DNA of 64,000 nucleotides from Congeria kusceri (GCA_027627225.1 CM051034.1:17778980-17842979); one strand, 5' to 3'; positions 34,690 to 46,696 are shown, counted from the stretch's first letter. Numbers and translations are program-made. Notes: generated from the sequence alone by a model not told the origin.

Positions 34690-35260
34690 ACTAGCAGAGA
34701 CACCTAAGGAAAATAATAATATTATTCCACTGATTTCTACTCACAATCCTCAAAATGAAGAAGTATTTAGCTTACATAAAAAAATAACATAAAATTTTAA
34801 AAACTGATCCAGGTATGAATAATATTAAACAAAATACAAGAATAATGAAGAGTAAACTAAAACCGCCAAATTTAAAATTACTTACCAAATCCACTTTTAC
34901 TACAAAAGAGACTACTGTTACAAAGTGTAATGATTCGAGATGCTGCCTGTGTAGTTACATTATAGAAGAAAATACTTTTGAATTTAATGGCAAAATACAA
35001 ACAGACCTGTCCTGTGATGTAAACATGTAATTTATGTTTTCGTATGTAGTGGTTGCAAAAAATATCAAACTGGACAAACAGGTGGTAAATTACGTAATCG
35101 ACGTACTATACATGAACAACAGATTGCGGGACCCCTTAACAAGACAAATGCCTTTAAGCAAACATCTTGATGAATGTTCGAAATTAGAACCAAAATTTAA
35201 AATATTTCCTTTTTATAAGCTATATTCGGACGCTGTTTCAGCAAGGTAGCTAAAGAACAA
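34690..35260 (+). pseudogene. Penelope RT C-terminus and GIY-YIG endonuclease, broken
   Basis: Pieces in successive frames read LISTHNPQNEEVF (linker after RT), TRIMKSKLKPPNLKLLTKS, then C-N-D-S-R-C-C-L-C (Cys cluster), then CSGCKKYQTGQTGGKLR, NRRTIHEQQI and PLTRQMPLSKHLDEC. The Cys cluster and the Y-x-G-Q-T core are those of the Penelope GIY-YIG endonuclease (here YQTGQT). At least two frameshifts are present near 35,030 and 35,130. Confidence 0.75.
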
Positions 35261-35567
35261 CAATTCATTGATTTATTTAAGCCGTTTTAAAATGTCTTAT
35301 AATATTTGACGTCATAATAGAAATGAGGTTGCTAATTGACTTCGTTACTTTGACAATTGTGACCTTATTATTTATAATAATAATATGCCATAATATAGCT
35401 TGGCGAAACAATTTTCAAATAAATGCATTTTTTAACCCATGCGACATATTTTCAGTTTTGTTTTATATTGAAATCTTAATATATATGTATACATTTTATC
35501 TTTATATATATAACAGAACCTGGAAGTAGCACATTTAAGATTTGTTTTCTTCTAAAATAACATATTT

Positions 35568-35735
35568 TGTATTTTGATTTTGTTGTTGTTTTCAAAGGTT
35601 AAGTTTAAGTGTGTTTACTATTTGCACAAATGAATTGCCGATTTATTATTTTTATTTTGTATTTTGATTTTGTTGTTTTAAAAGGTTAAGTTTAAGTGTG
35701 TTTACTATATGCACAAATGAAGTGCCGATTTATGC
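35568..35735. repeat. ~85 bp tandem duplication in Penelope 3' repeat
   Basis: Two adjacent copies starting ttttgtattttgattttgtt and containing ggttaagtttaagtgtgttt and gcacaaatga(a)ttgccgattta. Confidence 0.85.
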
Positions 35736-38215
35736 TTACAGATACTCCAAGCAAGCCTTTTCAAGTTCTAGTAATAATTCATCAGGATGCACGATGTTAA
35801 ATAACGGTGAGCACATTTAAAGATGGAAACATAGGTTGCAAATATTAACGAAAATGCGAAACGCTATGCATTCCACGAATTATAAAACAGCTTATCTCTA
35901 TTTTCGGGAAAAGCATGAACAGAAGATTAAGTACACGACTTAGGGAATATGTTGTAAAAAAAATGGTTACATTATCACGTGCGTGCAATGGATTTTAATA
36001 ACGGTGTTAAACTCTTAATAGTGTACTTGGGAAGGTAGCTTATGTTTAAACGGTGAATATGCAAATGAGCGTTATTCTTTTGAAATCGCCGATGTGTATT
36101 TGAGATTAAAAAGTCAACATACGATGAGTTATGTTTAGGGATTCAATAACAGGAAAAAAAATTTCACAAGTGTATTAGAACCGAGTGTTCATATTTGGTG
36201 TACAATTATTCAGGTTGGGATTAAACTGTGTGTCACTTAATGAAAGTGTCAACATTGTATGCAATCTGATGTATATTGCTAATATGAAATGCGTTTTGGG
36301 ATTCGTACCATATTATTAGTAAATTTCTGTTATAAATATATGCGAGTCCATTCATAAATCGGAAAAAGTAACATTTAACGGAAAATTGAGTAATATTGTC
36401 ATAACTTTCCTATAGAGTTCATTTCGTCTGTATATGTAGCTTGTTCCAGGTTATTGCTGGAGGTGCTAGATTCAGTCTAAGAATACTAACGGAGCACATT
36501 TTCTTGATGTTATAGTCCGTTTAAATGATATTAATAATAAGGGGATACACCATTTTCTGAAAATAGAGGGAACTGTGATTTCTGTTTATAAACACGTTGC
36601 AATCGCCTGTATTTCTAAATCATCTGGTTAACCGATATCGATTAATCCATTTTCATATCGGTTCTCTCTTGCATGGTTACCGACTGTACAAGTACACACA
36701 CTTTCTGTTATAATCGGTTTTATAATACACATACTTTCTAACACACAATAGTCGAAAGTATAGTTTTATTGTTAATGTGTGTAAAAAGATATGTGTTTAG
36801 TGTAGTGATTTGCAATATTGCTTTAAACACAAGCTTCATAACAATTACTACATGTGATTTTGTGTTGTTATTATATATTTTTTTGGACTGTAAGCATTTA
36901 ACAATAAACGTTTCTACAAATTATGTCTTGATGAAATGACATGCAAACTTATCTGTTATTGTAATACAATAATTGATCTTCAATATCACTTTTATAACGG
37001 CAAACAAATTTTACACCAACTTGTTACTTGTGATATGATTGTTTTTTTTTCGATGAATGGAACAATATCCGTTCACAACAGCAATAGGAGTTTTAAACTG
37101 TTTCTGACCCCTTAATAGTACTCTACTCATGAAGTCAAAACCGCAAAATATTGATTGCGTTATATTTTATTCACGTTCAACTTAAATCACTTTTAACACT
37201 CGCAAGAAACCTAGCGAATAGATCTATAGCTTTCATTCAATTATGTTATTTGTAGTGAACATCAATTAATGATGGAAAGCGAACCTGAGGTATGTACATT
37301 GTTTTTTATTGCGTCTTATAAGTTATTGTGGTTAAGACAAATATTACAAACTGCCGTATTTGGCGCACCTTTGGTGAAAAAAAAACAGTTATTTATTATA
37401 TATCTATAGACATTCTGACTAAAATACTGGCATTTGTTTGATATAAAATACAACCGTATTTCACAGTGTGAAATAAAAATCCCGATTCATCGGCTGTGAA
37501 AACCGGACTACTTTTACGTTCGTTGAGTAGAGCCTATAGTAATTTGTTTCACCGCTCCGAACGACATTGGGTTATATCCTGTTCTATTTATGGACGCGAG
37601 AACAAATAAATATAAACGATTTTTAGCGTCCAATGATTTTGCCTGAAACAACTTTGATAATTTGAATTTCAATTAAATGAAGTAATTGATGCACACATCA
37701 AAATGACGTCATACTGATCTGTATTTATGCTTGTTATTCTGTTATTAATTTTGAGATTCAATAAATCATATGTTAAGTAGCGTATCTGTAATCAACTCGA
37801 GCGATACAACCCACCGAAAAACCACCGTCATGTAATATTCCCTATGTATATATTTAATAACCAATGAATACCTTTGTGGGCTCAATTACACACCATCGTA
37901 GCATGAACAATTTTGGATTGCGTTTATTGCTTGAGGATTTTTAAGTTATGACCCAAAGCTGTGTTTAATTACTAAAGCTTTATTTGTTTTATTGGAAACA
38001 TTAGTCATTATTGTTTCAGAACTATTAAAAACAATATGAATAACATATTGCGACACAAAATGGCATTTCTTAATCGCAAATTTGTGAGCAAAATGCTTGC
38101 GCACGATTGTTCAGGTTGATTTATGCTATACTTTACATGTGTACCTGTACTGGAATGTATTTATCTAGTCATTTAATGTGTATACAATAACATCAATACT
38201 GTTGCTAAATCTTAT
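35736..38215. other. Unassigned non-coding interval
   Basis: About 2.5 kb of AT-rich sequence with no recognisable gene, RNA or element on either strand. It lies downstream of the minus-strand secreted-protein gene and may include the rest of its 3' flank. Confidence 0.5.
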
Positions 38216-38226
38216 TTATTTATTAT
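38216..38226 (-). terminator. Possible poly(A) signals
   Basis: Minus-strand AATAAA repeats (AATAAATAAAT) about 120 bp downstream of the inferred stop codon of the secreted-protein gene. AT-rich sequence makes chance occurrence possible. Confidence 0.35.
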
Positions 38227-38343
38227 TGTCAACATAGGCAAACAATTTCAGTATTATAACTAGCCGTTCGTCTTCAAATTCACGCCATCTATTTCATGTC
38301 ATTCCCTTGTCGCCTTGTTGTCACGTCTTGTTACTTAAATCTT

Positions 38344-39309
38344 TTACTTCTAAAACAAAATATTGATACGAAGATTAACAAAATATAACGCAATACAAGT
38401 TGATATTCTATTAACAACACTATTCTAGAATATCAATTATAAAACTGGACACAGCAAATAACTTCTAACGACATTCGCTAAATATACTTGTATCGCAAAC
38501 GTGTTGATATGCGGCAATATAATTGTCTATGCACAATACATTGAATTTTAATTTAAACTACATGTTGATGTTACTAAATATGTACACTGCTATATATGTA
38601 TACACGAAAATAAATACAATTAAGGTAAGCAGATATTTTGTTTACTTACGTAGGGATCATATTTGTCGTAGGGATCGTATCCACCTGGCTTCCCTTTCCC
38701 TACAAGGATACACGACTAAGCTTCATTTTCAATGTGGTAAATGGAATTGGGTGCGTTATATATATATTCATACACAAAATCCGTGTTCGGCGGATATGAA
38801 CCGCACCTTTAAAACGCAAACACGCAATAACTATATAATATCCAACCTCCACAATCCTTGTCGGCACAAGCCACATTTCCGAAGAAGCAGAAACACTTTT
38901 TACAGTAGGGCAAATGTAAAGAAAATAAATTGGATGGAATAATAAAAAGCTATGTAACGTTACAATGCGCGTTGTACTTAGCGTCATGTATTTATTATAT
39001 CTAAAAACTAATTATAAAATACATATGTTTCGCCAACACAATGCACGCTTTACTTAGCTTTATGTTTGTTTTATGATGTACGATGAAATAAAATTTTATT
39101 AAATTAAATTTAATACCTGGCTTGCACTCTGGACAGCATTTACCCGGCGGCGTGTATTGATCATAGGGGCAGTAGATCGGATGACATTTCACCCAGGCAC
39201 AGTAGTCAGGATATACAGGATTGTTCGGATATACAGGATATCCTGGCCATTGAGTGAACACCGTGCCTACGAACGTCACGAGTAATAGGTATGAGACTTC
39301 GGAGAACAT
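38344..39309 (-). CDS. Secreted Cys-rich/Tyr-rich protein, VWC-like, multi-exon
   Basis: The ATG is at 39,309, in exon 2 (39,117-39,317, acceptor ctgtag, donor gtatta). It encodes a signal peptide (about residues 1-20, SYLLLVTFVGTVF), a Pro/Tyr segment (GYPVYPNNPVYPDY) and CAWVKCHPIYCPYDQ then PPGKCCPEC, like the C-terminal half of a von Willebrand type C module. A likely exon ending at 38,847 adds YCKKCFCFFGNVACADKDCGG. The exon at 38,650-38,699 (ttgtag/gtaagt) adds KGKPGGYDPYDKYDPY in matching phase. A final exon at 38,349 may supply Lys and stop. The joint between exons 2 and 3 is unresolved (phases do not match), so an exon may be missing. An extracellular matrix, shell or adhesive role is inferred. 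Confidence 0.6.
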
Positions 39310-39526
39310 CGTTTTACCTACAGTCACAATATAATAGCAGCACATCTGATTCAATATTTTGCTGTTTAAAAAATAAGGTGAAACATAAGCTTCATCAGCA
39401 GGAGAGAACTCTATTAGCAGCACATTGTTCATCATTTACAGCACGTGAAATTTCATAGTGATAGCAGCATTTAGTAATAAAGTGTCAATAAAACCTAATT
39501 GTTAAAATGTTAAAATAAACACTCAC

Positions 39527-39557
39527 CTTGGGCGCTGCTTTCAGCAATCTGAAAACA
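39527..39557 (-). other. 5' non-coding exon of the secreted-protein gene
   Basis: Minus-strand sequence ending CCCAAG before a consensus donor GTGAGTG (39,521-39,526). It lies about 25-30 bp downstream of the TATA motif at 39,583-39,590. Splicing to the acceptor at 39,318 would place the ATG eight bases into exon 2. The transcription start is inferred, not seen. Confidence 0.55.
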
Positions 39558-39582
39558 TGATTATAAGGCTGGAATGGCGCCG

Positions 39583-39590
39583 TTTATATA
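39583..39590 (-). promoter_or_regulatory. TATA box
   Basis: TATATAAA on the minus strand in a locally GC-richer context (…AAACGGCGCC), 25-30 bp upstream of the inferred start of the non-coding exon. The spacing to a strong donor and to the signal-peptide exon supports a real core promoter. Confidence 0.55.
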
Positions 39591-39599
39591 GCTGTAGAA

Positions 39600-41160
39600 T
39601 AGGGGATTTGATTTACTTTTTTAACTTTTTAATAGTTTTATGAGCTCCATTAATCCAGTGCCAGTATGTGCAGTTTAAATCCACCGTAAAAGCTTTTACG
39701 CTTAATTGGGAGCATGTGTTATTTGCAGTTTATTTTGAATCAAGGATAACGTTCATCTCTATTTTCGGCAAACGTATAAGCAGGAAACCTAGCGATTACG
39801 GATATATTTTAAGACAAGATAACTTCTGCCTTTCTTTTCGCCCGAAAGATGGCGATTAACACTGCGTTTAAAATGGCAATGCACAACATGAAACAGACCA
39901 ACGGCTGTGATATCAATATATGTTTTAATATATATATAGGTTACTGTCTGGTCTTGTGTAATATCAGTTGAAGCCTAGAATAATATAACAGTGAAGCTTG
40001 CCTAGCTGATATGTGTTTGTCTTGTAGCAATTCATTTTTACTGAAAATGTTGACTTAAGAGTAGATTCCGAGTAATATAACGTCCATTCAAAATTGACTG
40101 ATATAAACGCTACCGACATTTTCCTCTCAATGGTAACTCTTTACAAGTGGTATTCATTGATATCATGCTCTCATAATCTATATACTAATGAAGTGTAGGT
40201 GCTATTCAGGATTTGGATTTTTGGCAAAGGAGATATGTTAGTAGCGGGATATGTCCCTTTTTATGAATAATTTTCCTCTGACTTGTATATATGTCGCTGC
40301 ATATTTTTACTAATTTAAGCGATCCACGTAATGTCAGCAATTGTAACTTACACAATAGAAACAACACCATTATTTCATCGTTTAGCGTTAAAAACGCTTT
40401 ATAATTATGTCAATTTCAATTGATGATTACTCATAAACAAACAGTATTGATGGTATATTTCTATGTCCGTAGTGTTATTTCGCTTCTTTTTTTAGGAATC
40501 TGTGATCAAAACTTGAGAACATTGTCGATTTGTCAATTTTTTAACAGGTCCCTTAAAGTAATTATTTGCTTAATTTTTATTTTACAATTGGTGCACTATA
40601 TACTGATGCGCGTGACAGTAATGTTATCGTTAATCAGTACTTAGTGTTTGTACATGTTTTGTACGTTTTGATACAGCAAAATAATGATTGAACCATACGA
40701 TATAATGGGATTTTAACTTTACCTCTGCATTTTTTGCTCGTTGCGTTTTTCTAATATAATGCTTTTTATGCATCGGGATATCTATTTCATACGTCTGTCA
40801 CTGACTATTAGGGTTATTAGAGTATGCATCATTACAAAAACATATACCGCAGCTTGCCGTGGCGATCGGACGTAGTTTCTAGCGCTCTCGATAAAACCCA
40901 ATAATGTGATTATCGTTTATTCGCGGTGGTGTGATTGCAGTGTGTGGGTATATATTAGTTTAAATATAATCAGGACATTTTCCTTTACAAATATGCTGGA
41001 GATATGGATATGGATAGTGGAACTGGATAGTGGAACTATACAGTAAGAAATAAGAAATAATAAGAAATAAGCAGTAGCCTGCAAATTATCATTAACTGAA
41101 AATTAACTGAAAGATGTATATACTTGTGTTGAGTTTCTGTTGTGCCGTATGTTTTTGAAG
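39600..41160. other. Unassigned interval upstream of the secreted-protein gene
   Basis: No coding features recognised. Small tandem motifs occur at about 41,004-41,075 (ggatagtggaac twice, then taagaaa repeats). Confidence 0.5.
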
Positions 41161-41426
41161 TACTAAGCCATTCAGACTGTGGTATTGCGATATTATGCAC
41201 AGGGTTTGCCTAGTGAATTCTGTATTGCCTCGGCTGCAGTGAACAGTGATTTAATTTGGACTATTGCGGAATAGATGCTCTATAACTTTGGAGTCCGTGA
41301 GGGCCGAGTCGCACATCAACAAAGTATCTACCTTCGTTGTATGAGGTATGTCGTTATGAAATTTCATGAGGGTCTCACGAGGGTTTGTTTCATAATTATA
41401 ATCATTACCCATAATTCATTCGGCAA

Positions 41427-42256
41427 ATGTCACTGGAAACACCCGACCGATTTCGTCAATCTAAGCGAGCCCTTAGTTCACCTGACACTGAATTAGTTAC
41501 GGACCCCAAGCGCCCCTCATACACCCAGGTAGTGATGGCATCACCATCAACACCAACATCACCAGACGAGGCCTCGCAAATTACAAGCAATATACCTACC
41601 ATTGCCCTGTCCGAGGATGTTTGTCGCAAATATCTACCCTCCTTGTGGCCACTTTCAAAACCCAAATTGAAACGTTGGTAGAACAAATAGCGACCAGTGT
41701 TTTTACGAAGCTCACAAGTAAATTGGAATCCCTTGAAAAAGCAAATGACAATCTCAATAGGGAAAACACTGAACTTAAGTCAAAAGTCCAAGTACTGGAG
41801 AACAAACTAGACGACCAGGAGCAGTACTCGCGGAGGAATTTGGTGCGCATTTCAGGCGTTAAGGAACTAAATGATGAAAACACCGATGACATCGTGTTGA
41901 AAATATCGAAAGCTGTCGGCTGTGACATCACCATAAATGACATTGACCGCTCTCATAGAGCAGGAAAACCTAACCCTCGAAAACCACGCGACATCATAGT
42001 CAAATTTGCTACGTACAGAGCGAGACAAAAACTATATAAATCTCGTTCGATTTTGAGAGAAAAAGGGTATCCGAATACATTCATCAATGAAGACCTCACA
42101 CGCAAGAGAAGCTTCTTTCTCTACAATGCTCGGGAACTTGTGAAAAGAGGTCAGCTGCTTGGTGCATGGTCGTCTGATGGAAGCATTCTTGTAAAGGACC
42201 CTGACTCCAAGATCCACAAAATAAACAATGAGCATGACATGGATGCATGGAAGTGA
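41427..42256 (+). pseudogene. LINE ORF1, one frameshift
   Basis: The first frame (41,427-about 41,625) is Ser/Thr/Pro-rich. The second (41,621-42,256) is a coiled coil (LTSKLESLEKANDNLNREN...) followed by an RNA-recognition-like domain: YSRRNLVRISGVKE, then DIDRSHRAGK, then RDIIVKFATYRARQKLYKS. This is the usual ORF1 layout of Jockey/CR1/L2-type LINEs, an RNA-binding chaperone that trimerises or oligomerises. The frames overlap near 41,621-41,681, so a 1- or 2-bp indel close to 41,620 broke a single ORF. Confidence 0.8.
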
Positions 42257-42559
42257 ACATTGATTTACGCGGTAACTCTACAGACATAGCATTCGTGTTT
42301 TTTTTTTTTTTTTTAAAGGTTGTATAGTGTATATATTTACGGAATGCACTTGATGCTTTCACAGATTTTGACTACAGTTACGAGCTGTTGAAAATTTTTT
42401 TTTTTTTTTTTTTTCACTACTAAGTATTGTCAAACGTGTTTATTATTATTTACTACAGAATTTTTGACAGTATCGTTGTTAAACTGGTTCATACCTGTCG
42501 TTGTCCTATTTTCTGTACACTTGTTTCAATAGTTTTCACCGCTCTCGGTGCACGTTTAT

Positions 42560-42771
42560 TACGGTGAACTTATTTTAACTTGCATTTAAATCTTATGTTA
42601 TTTTGTCACGGTGAGCGTTGCTTACACTGAGATTAGTTTAAATTGCTTGTAAATCTGATGTTATTTTGTCACAATGAGCGTTGTTTACACTGCCTGTTAA
42701 GATGATAATTACTGCTTACACTGAGATTAGTTTAAATTGCTTGTAAATCTGATGTTATGTTGTCACAAGTT
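42560..42771 (+). repeat. ~60 bp tandem repeats at the ORF2 truncation
   Basis: Three imperfect units with gtttaaattgcttgtaaatc, tgatgttattttgtcac and gagcgttg(c/t)ttacact. The last unit runs directly into the ORF2 homology at about 42,770, so the deletion of the ORF2 start and the tandem repeat share a junction. Confidence 0.8.
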
Positions 42772-45757
42772 AACTGTATTTACTGATACTATAGATAAGA
42801 ATGACTTGTATTCTAGTTGTATGCCTGAACGTTTCTGTAAAGACACCTTTTTGAATTCATCGGGTAATAAATTAATTGATTTATGTCTCAAATCCGATTT
42901 GAGAATAGTTAACGGTCGCTGCGGGTCAGACGCCGATATAGGTGACTATACGTTTATATCAGCTAACGGTAGCAGCACTATTGATTATGTATTAGCGCAC
43001 CAAGAGTTGTTTCCCTTTATTAGTAACTTTGTAGTACATGAATATTTTTCGTTTTCACCACATGCGCCTATCCGGATATCTTTTAACTTCAACATTAATA
43101 AGCCAGTGTGTTCGAACGAGAAAGTTACAATCAAACAACTAAGGTGGTCCAACGATGAATTAAAGCACAATTCGTTTATAAGCAACATCAGAAGTAAGTT
43201 ACATAAATTCGAAAGCATTGTTCATAATATGACGTGCAATAATGCGAACATAAATCAGGGTATAGATAATTTTGCGGACTTACTGTACGAATCTGCATTT
43301 GATACTTATGGGAAGCTTAAAACAGTGTTTCCTTCTATAAATAAACCGAATATAAAATACAAAAGTTCTTGGTTCAACAGCGATTGCGAGTTAGCGAGAA
43401 GGAACTATCGGCGGGATAAGAAGTTATTTTACGCAAACCGTTCTCTCGAAAATCGCGAAATATTTTTGTCGAGCAGAAAACAATACAACGATACAAAAAG
43501 GCGAGCTAAGCGTATTTATAACAGGCATCAGAGGGAAAACTTACATATGTTTGCCAAGTCTCAGCCTCAAAAATTTTGGAATGAAATTAAAAAGTTAAAT
43601 AGCCGAAAAGTCAATAGTGAAATAACTCCCGATATATTTTTTGAACATTTTAAGAATTTATTTTCTAATAATGATGTATTCTCGAATAACAATATTGAAC
43701 AGGAATTATTAAATTTATTTAATAATGATGTTTCTGTAGATAGCTTAGATAAGGAGTTTGTAGTGGAAGAAGTCTTAAAGGCTATTGGAGACATGAAAAG
43801 GGGAAAGAGTGGTGGAATTGATCAGCTTATACCTGAAATTTTCATTGATTGTAAAGAACTATTAGCTCCACTACTGTGCACGTTATTTAATCATATTTAT
43901 TCAACTAGTACTTATCCAGATGCGTGGTCTATAGGTGTCATCGTACCTGTGCTTCAAAAAGGTGACAAAAACGACGTCAATAACTATCGAGGAATAACCC
44001 TTACTAGTATATTTTCAAAAATATTTTCCATTATATTAGACAACAGACTACGTAAGTGGTTAGAAACAAATGACGTCCTTAATGATTTTCAGTTTGGATT
44101 CCGAAAGCAAAAAAGTACAATAGATTGTATTTTTGTGCTAAATGCTTTAATAAATAAAGTAGTGTATCAAGACAAGCGTCAACTTTATTGTGCCTTTGTG
44201 GATTTTAAAAAGGCATTTGATCTTGTATATAGAAATGGAATTCTTTACAAACTTTTGCAACATAATGTATCATCCAAATTTGTAAAAATGATACAGTCTA
44301 TATACAGTAGTGTTAAAGCATGCGTAAAGGCGAACAGAGTATTGAATAGAAGTAATGAAACCCAGAATAATGTAGATAATATTAATTTAAATATGAACAA
44401 TAACAATAATATCAATACTGCATATAACCTATCTAGCTTGTTTGATAGTTATACCGGAGTAAAACAGGGCGAGCCCCTGTCTCCATTGTTATTTATTATG
44501 TTTGTGAATGATATATATGATTACATATACCATGATGACATAGACTGTGTAATCATTGATAATATGAAACTGTTTATTCTGTTGTTTGCAGACGATACTG
44601 TACTTATGTCTTACTCGGCTACAGGGCTTCAGCGTCTGTTAGACCGAATGCATGAATATTGTAATGAATGGGGTATATCCGTAAATATTAGCAAAACAGT
44701 GGCAATGGTTTTTCATAAAGGCAATAGGGTTAAAAACATTGATGTTAGATATAATCATAATAAGTTAGAAGTAGTAAATAAGGTTACTTATCTCGGTGTT
44801 ACGTTCTCGTCAAATGGTAGTTTCTCTAGAGCTCAAGAAGCTTTGTCGCAGCAGGCGTCTAGAGCTTTGTTTTCTCTTAATAATCTCTTTTCCAAAATAT
44901 CATTTAGTTTAGCTGATAAACTTTCTATTTTTGACTCAATGATTTTGCCTATTTTGACATACGGCACGGAGGTATGGGGGTTTCATCCTAGTCCTGATGT
45001 CGAAAAAGTTCATCTTAAATTCTCAAAACAGCTATTATCTGTCCGTCCACAAACTACTACAGCAGCAGTATATGGCGAATTGGGTCGATTTCCTATAGAA
45101 GTTACGAAAAAGATACGTATCATCAAATACTGGTTTAAATTAAAACAGAACACAGACTCGATTCCTTATAAATTACTTATGCAATTTAATGACACTGAGT
45201 CATATGTAACTAATTGGGCAAACAAACTTAAGCAAATGCTCCATGAATTAGGATTACCATATATGTACTACAAATTAGATTTAACTATAAGTGATGTTAA
45301 CTGTATTTGCCAACGTATAAAAGATATAAGTTTACAACATTGGGCTAGTGATATTAGCCGTCTTCCTAAGCTTGAAAGCTATCGCATATTTAAAGACAAC
45401 TTAGAGTTTGAGAAGTATTTAGATGTTGTTGTTAATGATAAGGATAGAGTGTCAATGTCAAGGTTTCGTTGTTCAGCGCATAAACTATTAATTGAAGAAG
45501 GCAGATTTAGAAATATATCTAGAAATGAAAGAATTTGTACTAAGTGTAATATGAATGTCATTGAAAACGATTATCACTTTTTATTAGTATGTCCATATTA
45601 TAGAGATCTAAGAAATCAACACTTCCCTAAATATTATCAAAGGTGGCCCTCCTTGTCAAAATTTAAAATTTTATTATCAACCAAGAATTCAAAGACTATC
45701 ATTAACCTCGGAAAATTTATCCGCCTAGCATTTGAGTCACGAAATAATAATGCGTAA
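42752..45757 (+). pseudogene. LINE ORF2, endonuclease N-terminus deleted
   Basis: An open frame to 45,757. Homology to LINE ORF2 starts at about 42,770 inside the endonuclease (LTVFTDTIDKN...). About the first 150-170 residues, with the N and E catalytic blocks, are absent, and S-D-H reads S-P-H (FSPHAPIRISF). The endonuclease must be dead. The RT is complete: FVDFKKAFDLVYR, TGVKQGEPLSPLLF and FADD (44,585-44,596). The C-terminus has CTKCNMNVIENDYHFLLVC. The first codons before 42,770 come from tandem repeat sequence and are not part of the original protein. Confidence 0.85.
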
Positions 45758-46248
45758 TATAATGCGTCTAATAGTAACACTTATTATTCCAGTAAATAGT
45801 TATACATTGTGATTGTTGTGAAAATTATAAATTGTTTAATAGGATCACGAATTTGTACCGTTATTTTGTCCATAATATTGTGCTTTACAGCTGAATCATA
45901 AGGCCTATACTTTACTGCCATTCTTCTAATTGAATTGTCAGATTTGAAAAATATTACATATATATTGTGATTTTGGACATTTTAATATTTGTTCTCTTTA
46001 GATTACAGTATTAAAAAGTTATTACATTATTATTACTAAACTTTGGGTAAGTTGTGAAAATATATTTCCTTCCAGATCACCTATAATTTCGTTTCGTATA
46101 GATGATCCTCAGGGAGGGATTTTCGAACTAAGTCTTACTTTTTATTTCATTAGTAAATTATTAATTTATTATCAATTCTAAGTACCTATCCTTCAAGATT
46201 ATCTATCCATTAATTTAGGTAATCTACCAGAGGGATATGTACTCTAAA

Positions 46249-46255
<7 letters not shown>

Positions 46256-46279
<24 letters not shown>
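46256..46279 (+). repeat. A24 tract in LINE 3' UTR region
   Basis: Run of 24 A followed by A/T-rich low complexity to about 46,330. It is internal to the element if the (TTGAC)5 tail is the true end, so it could mark a nested poly(A)-tailed fragment. Confidence 0.7.
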
Positions 46280-46670
46280 TAAAAATAAAAAAATTAAATA
46301 ATAAAAAATATAAAAATAATATAAATAAACTTTTTTGTTGTTGTTGTTGTCAGTACGATTTTTAAATGTAGTTTAGCGTGTAAGTAGTTTCAGTATAGAG
46401 TTTCCATTAAAAACATTGAACAATTACTTTTTAACATTTTAGAATAACATATGATTACTTCTGAAAAACTGACTTTGCCATACAGAACACCGATTATTGA
46501 CAACTGAGTGACACGAGTGTATTACCTACCTAATTTGTTTGGAATATTATTTATGAGTTTCTCATATCCGCTTTGTAACATACTTTTCATCTTGATTTAC
46601 ACTGTTATTATGTTCATCATGTTCTTTTCTTGATTGTTTTGGTTATGTACAATGGTATATACCAATAAAG

Positions 46671-46695
46671 TTGACTTGACTTGACTTGACTTGAC
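46671..46695 (+). repeat. (TTGAC)5 LINE tail
   Basis: Five perfect TTGAC units directly after accaataaag; interpreted as the 3' microsatellite tail of LINE-2. Confidence 0.85.
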
Positions 46696-46696
46696 T

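Larger units (their letters stand above)
33280..35735 (+). mobile_element. Penelope-like element, internally deleted
   Basis: Direct terminal repeats frame the element. Cagaaactggaagaagccca...cttctaaaat at 33,428 and following corresponds to cagaacctggaagtagcaca...cttctaaaat at 35,514 and following, with a shared aaaggttaa(g/t)ttta(a/c)gtgtg end. Between them are an N-terminal RT segment and a GIY-YIG endonuclease segment, in Penelope order. The RT palm between about 34,340 and 34,690 is missing. Confidence 0.75.
41200..46696 (+). mobile_element. Two-ORF LINE with (TTGAC)5 tail (LINE-2 of window)
   Basis: Plus-strand LINE: ORF1 with one frameshift (41,427-42,256), a disturbed inter-ORF region with two T-runs and ~60 bp tandem repeats, an ORF2 lacking its N-terminus (42,770-45,757), a 3' UTR with an A-run, then AATAAAG and five TTGAC units at 46,671-46,695. 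The short pentamer tail after the polyadenylation-like signal resembles 3' microsatellite tails of L2/CR1-type elements. The ORF2 C-terminus is similar in layout to that of the LINE at 20,636-24,061, so the two belong to related families. The exact 5' end is unknown. Confidence 0.8.

Noticed and set aside
38523..38942. Plus-strand 139-codon open frame over the secreted-protein exons
   Set aside because: It overlaps the minus-strand exons that carry matched splice signals and Cys/Tyr-rich coding; the plus-strand translation has no domain features.
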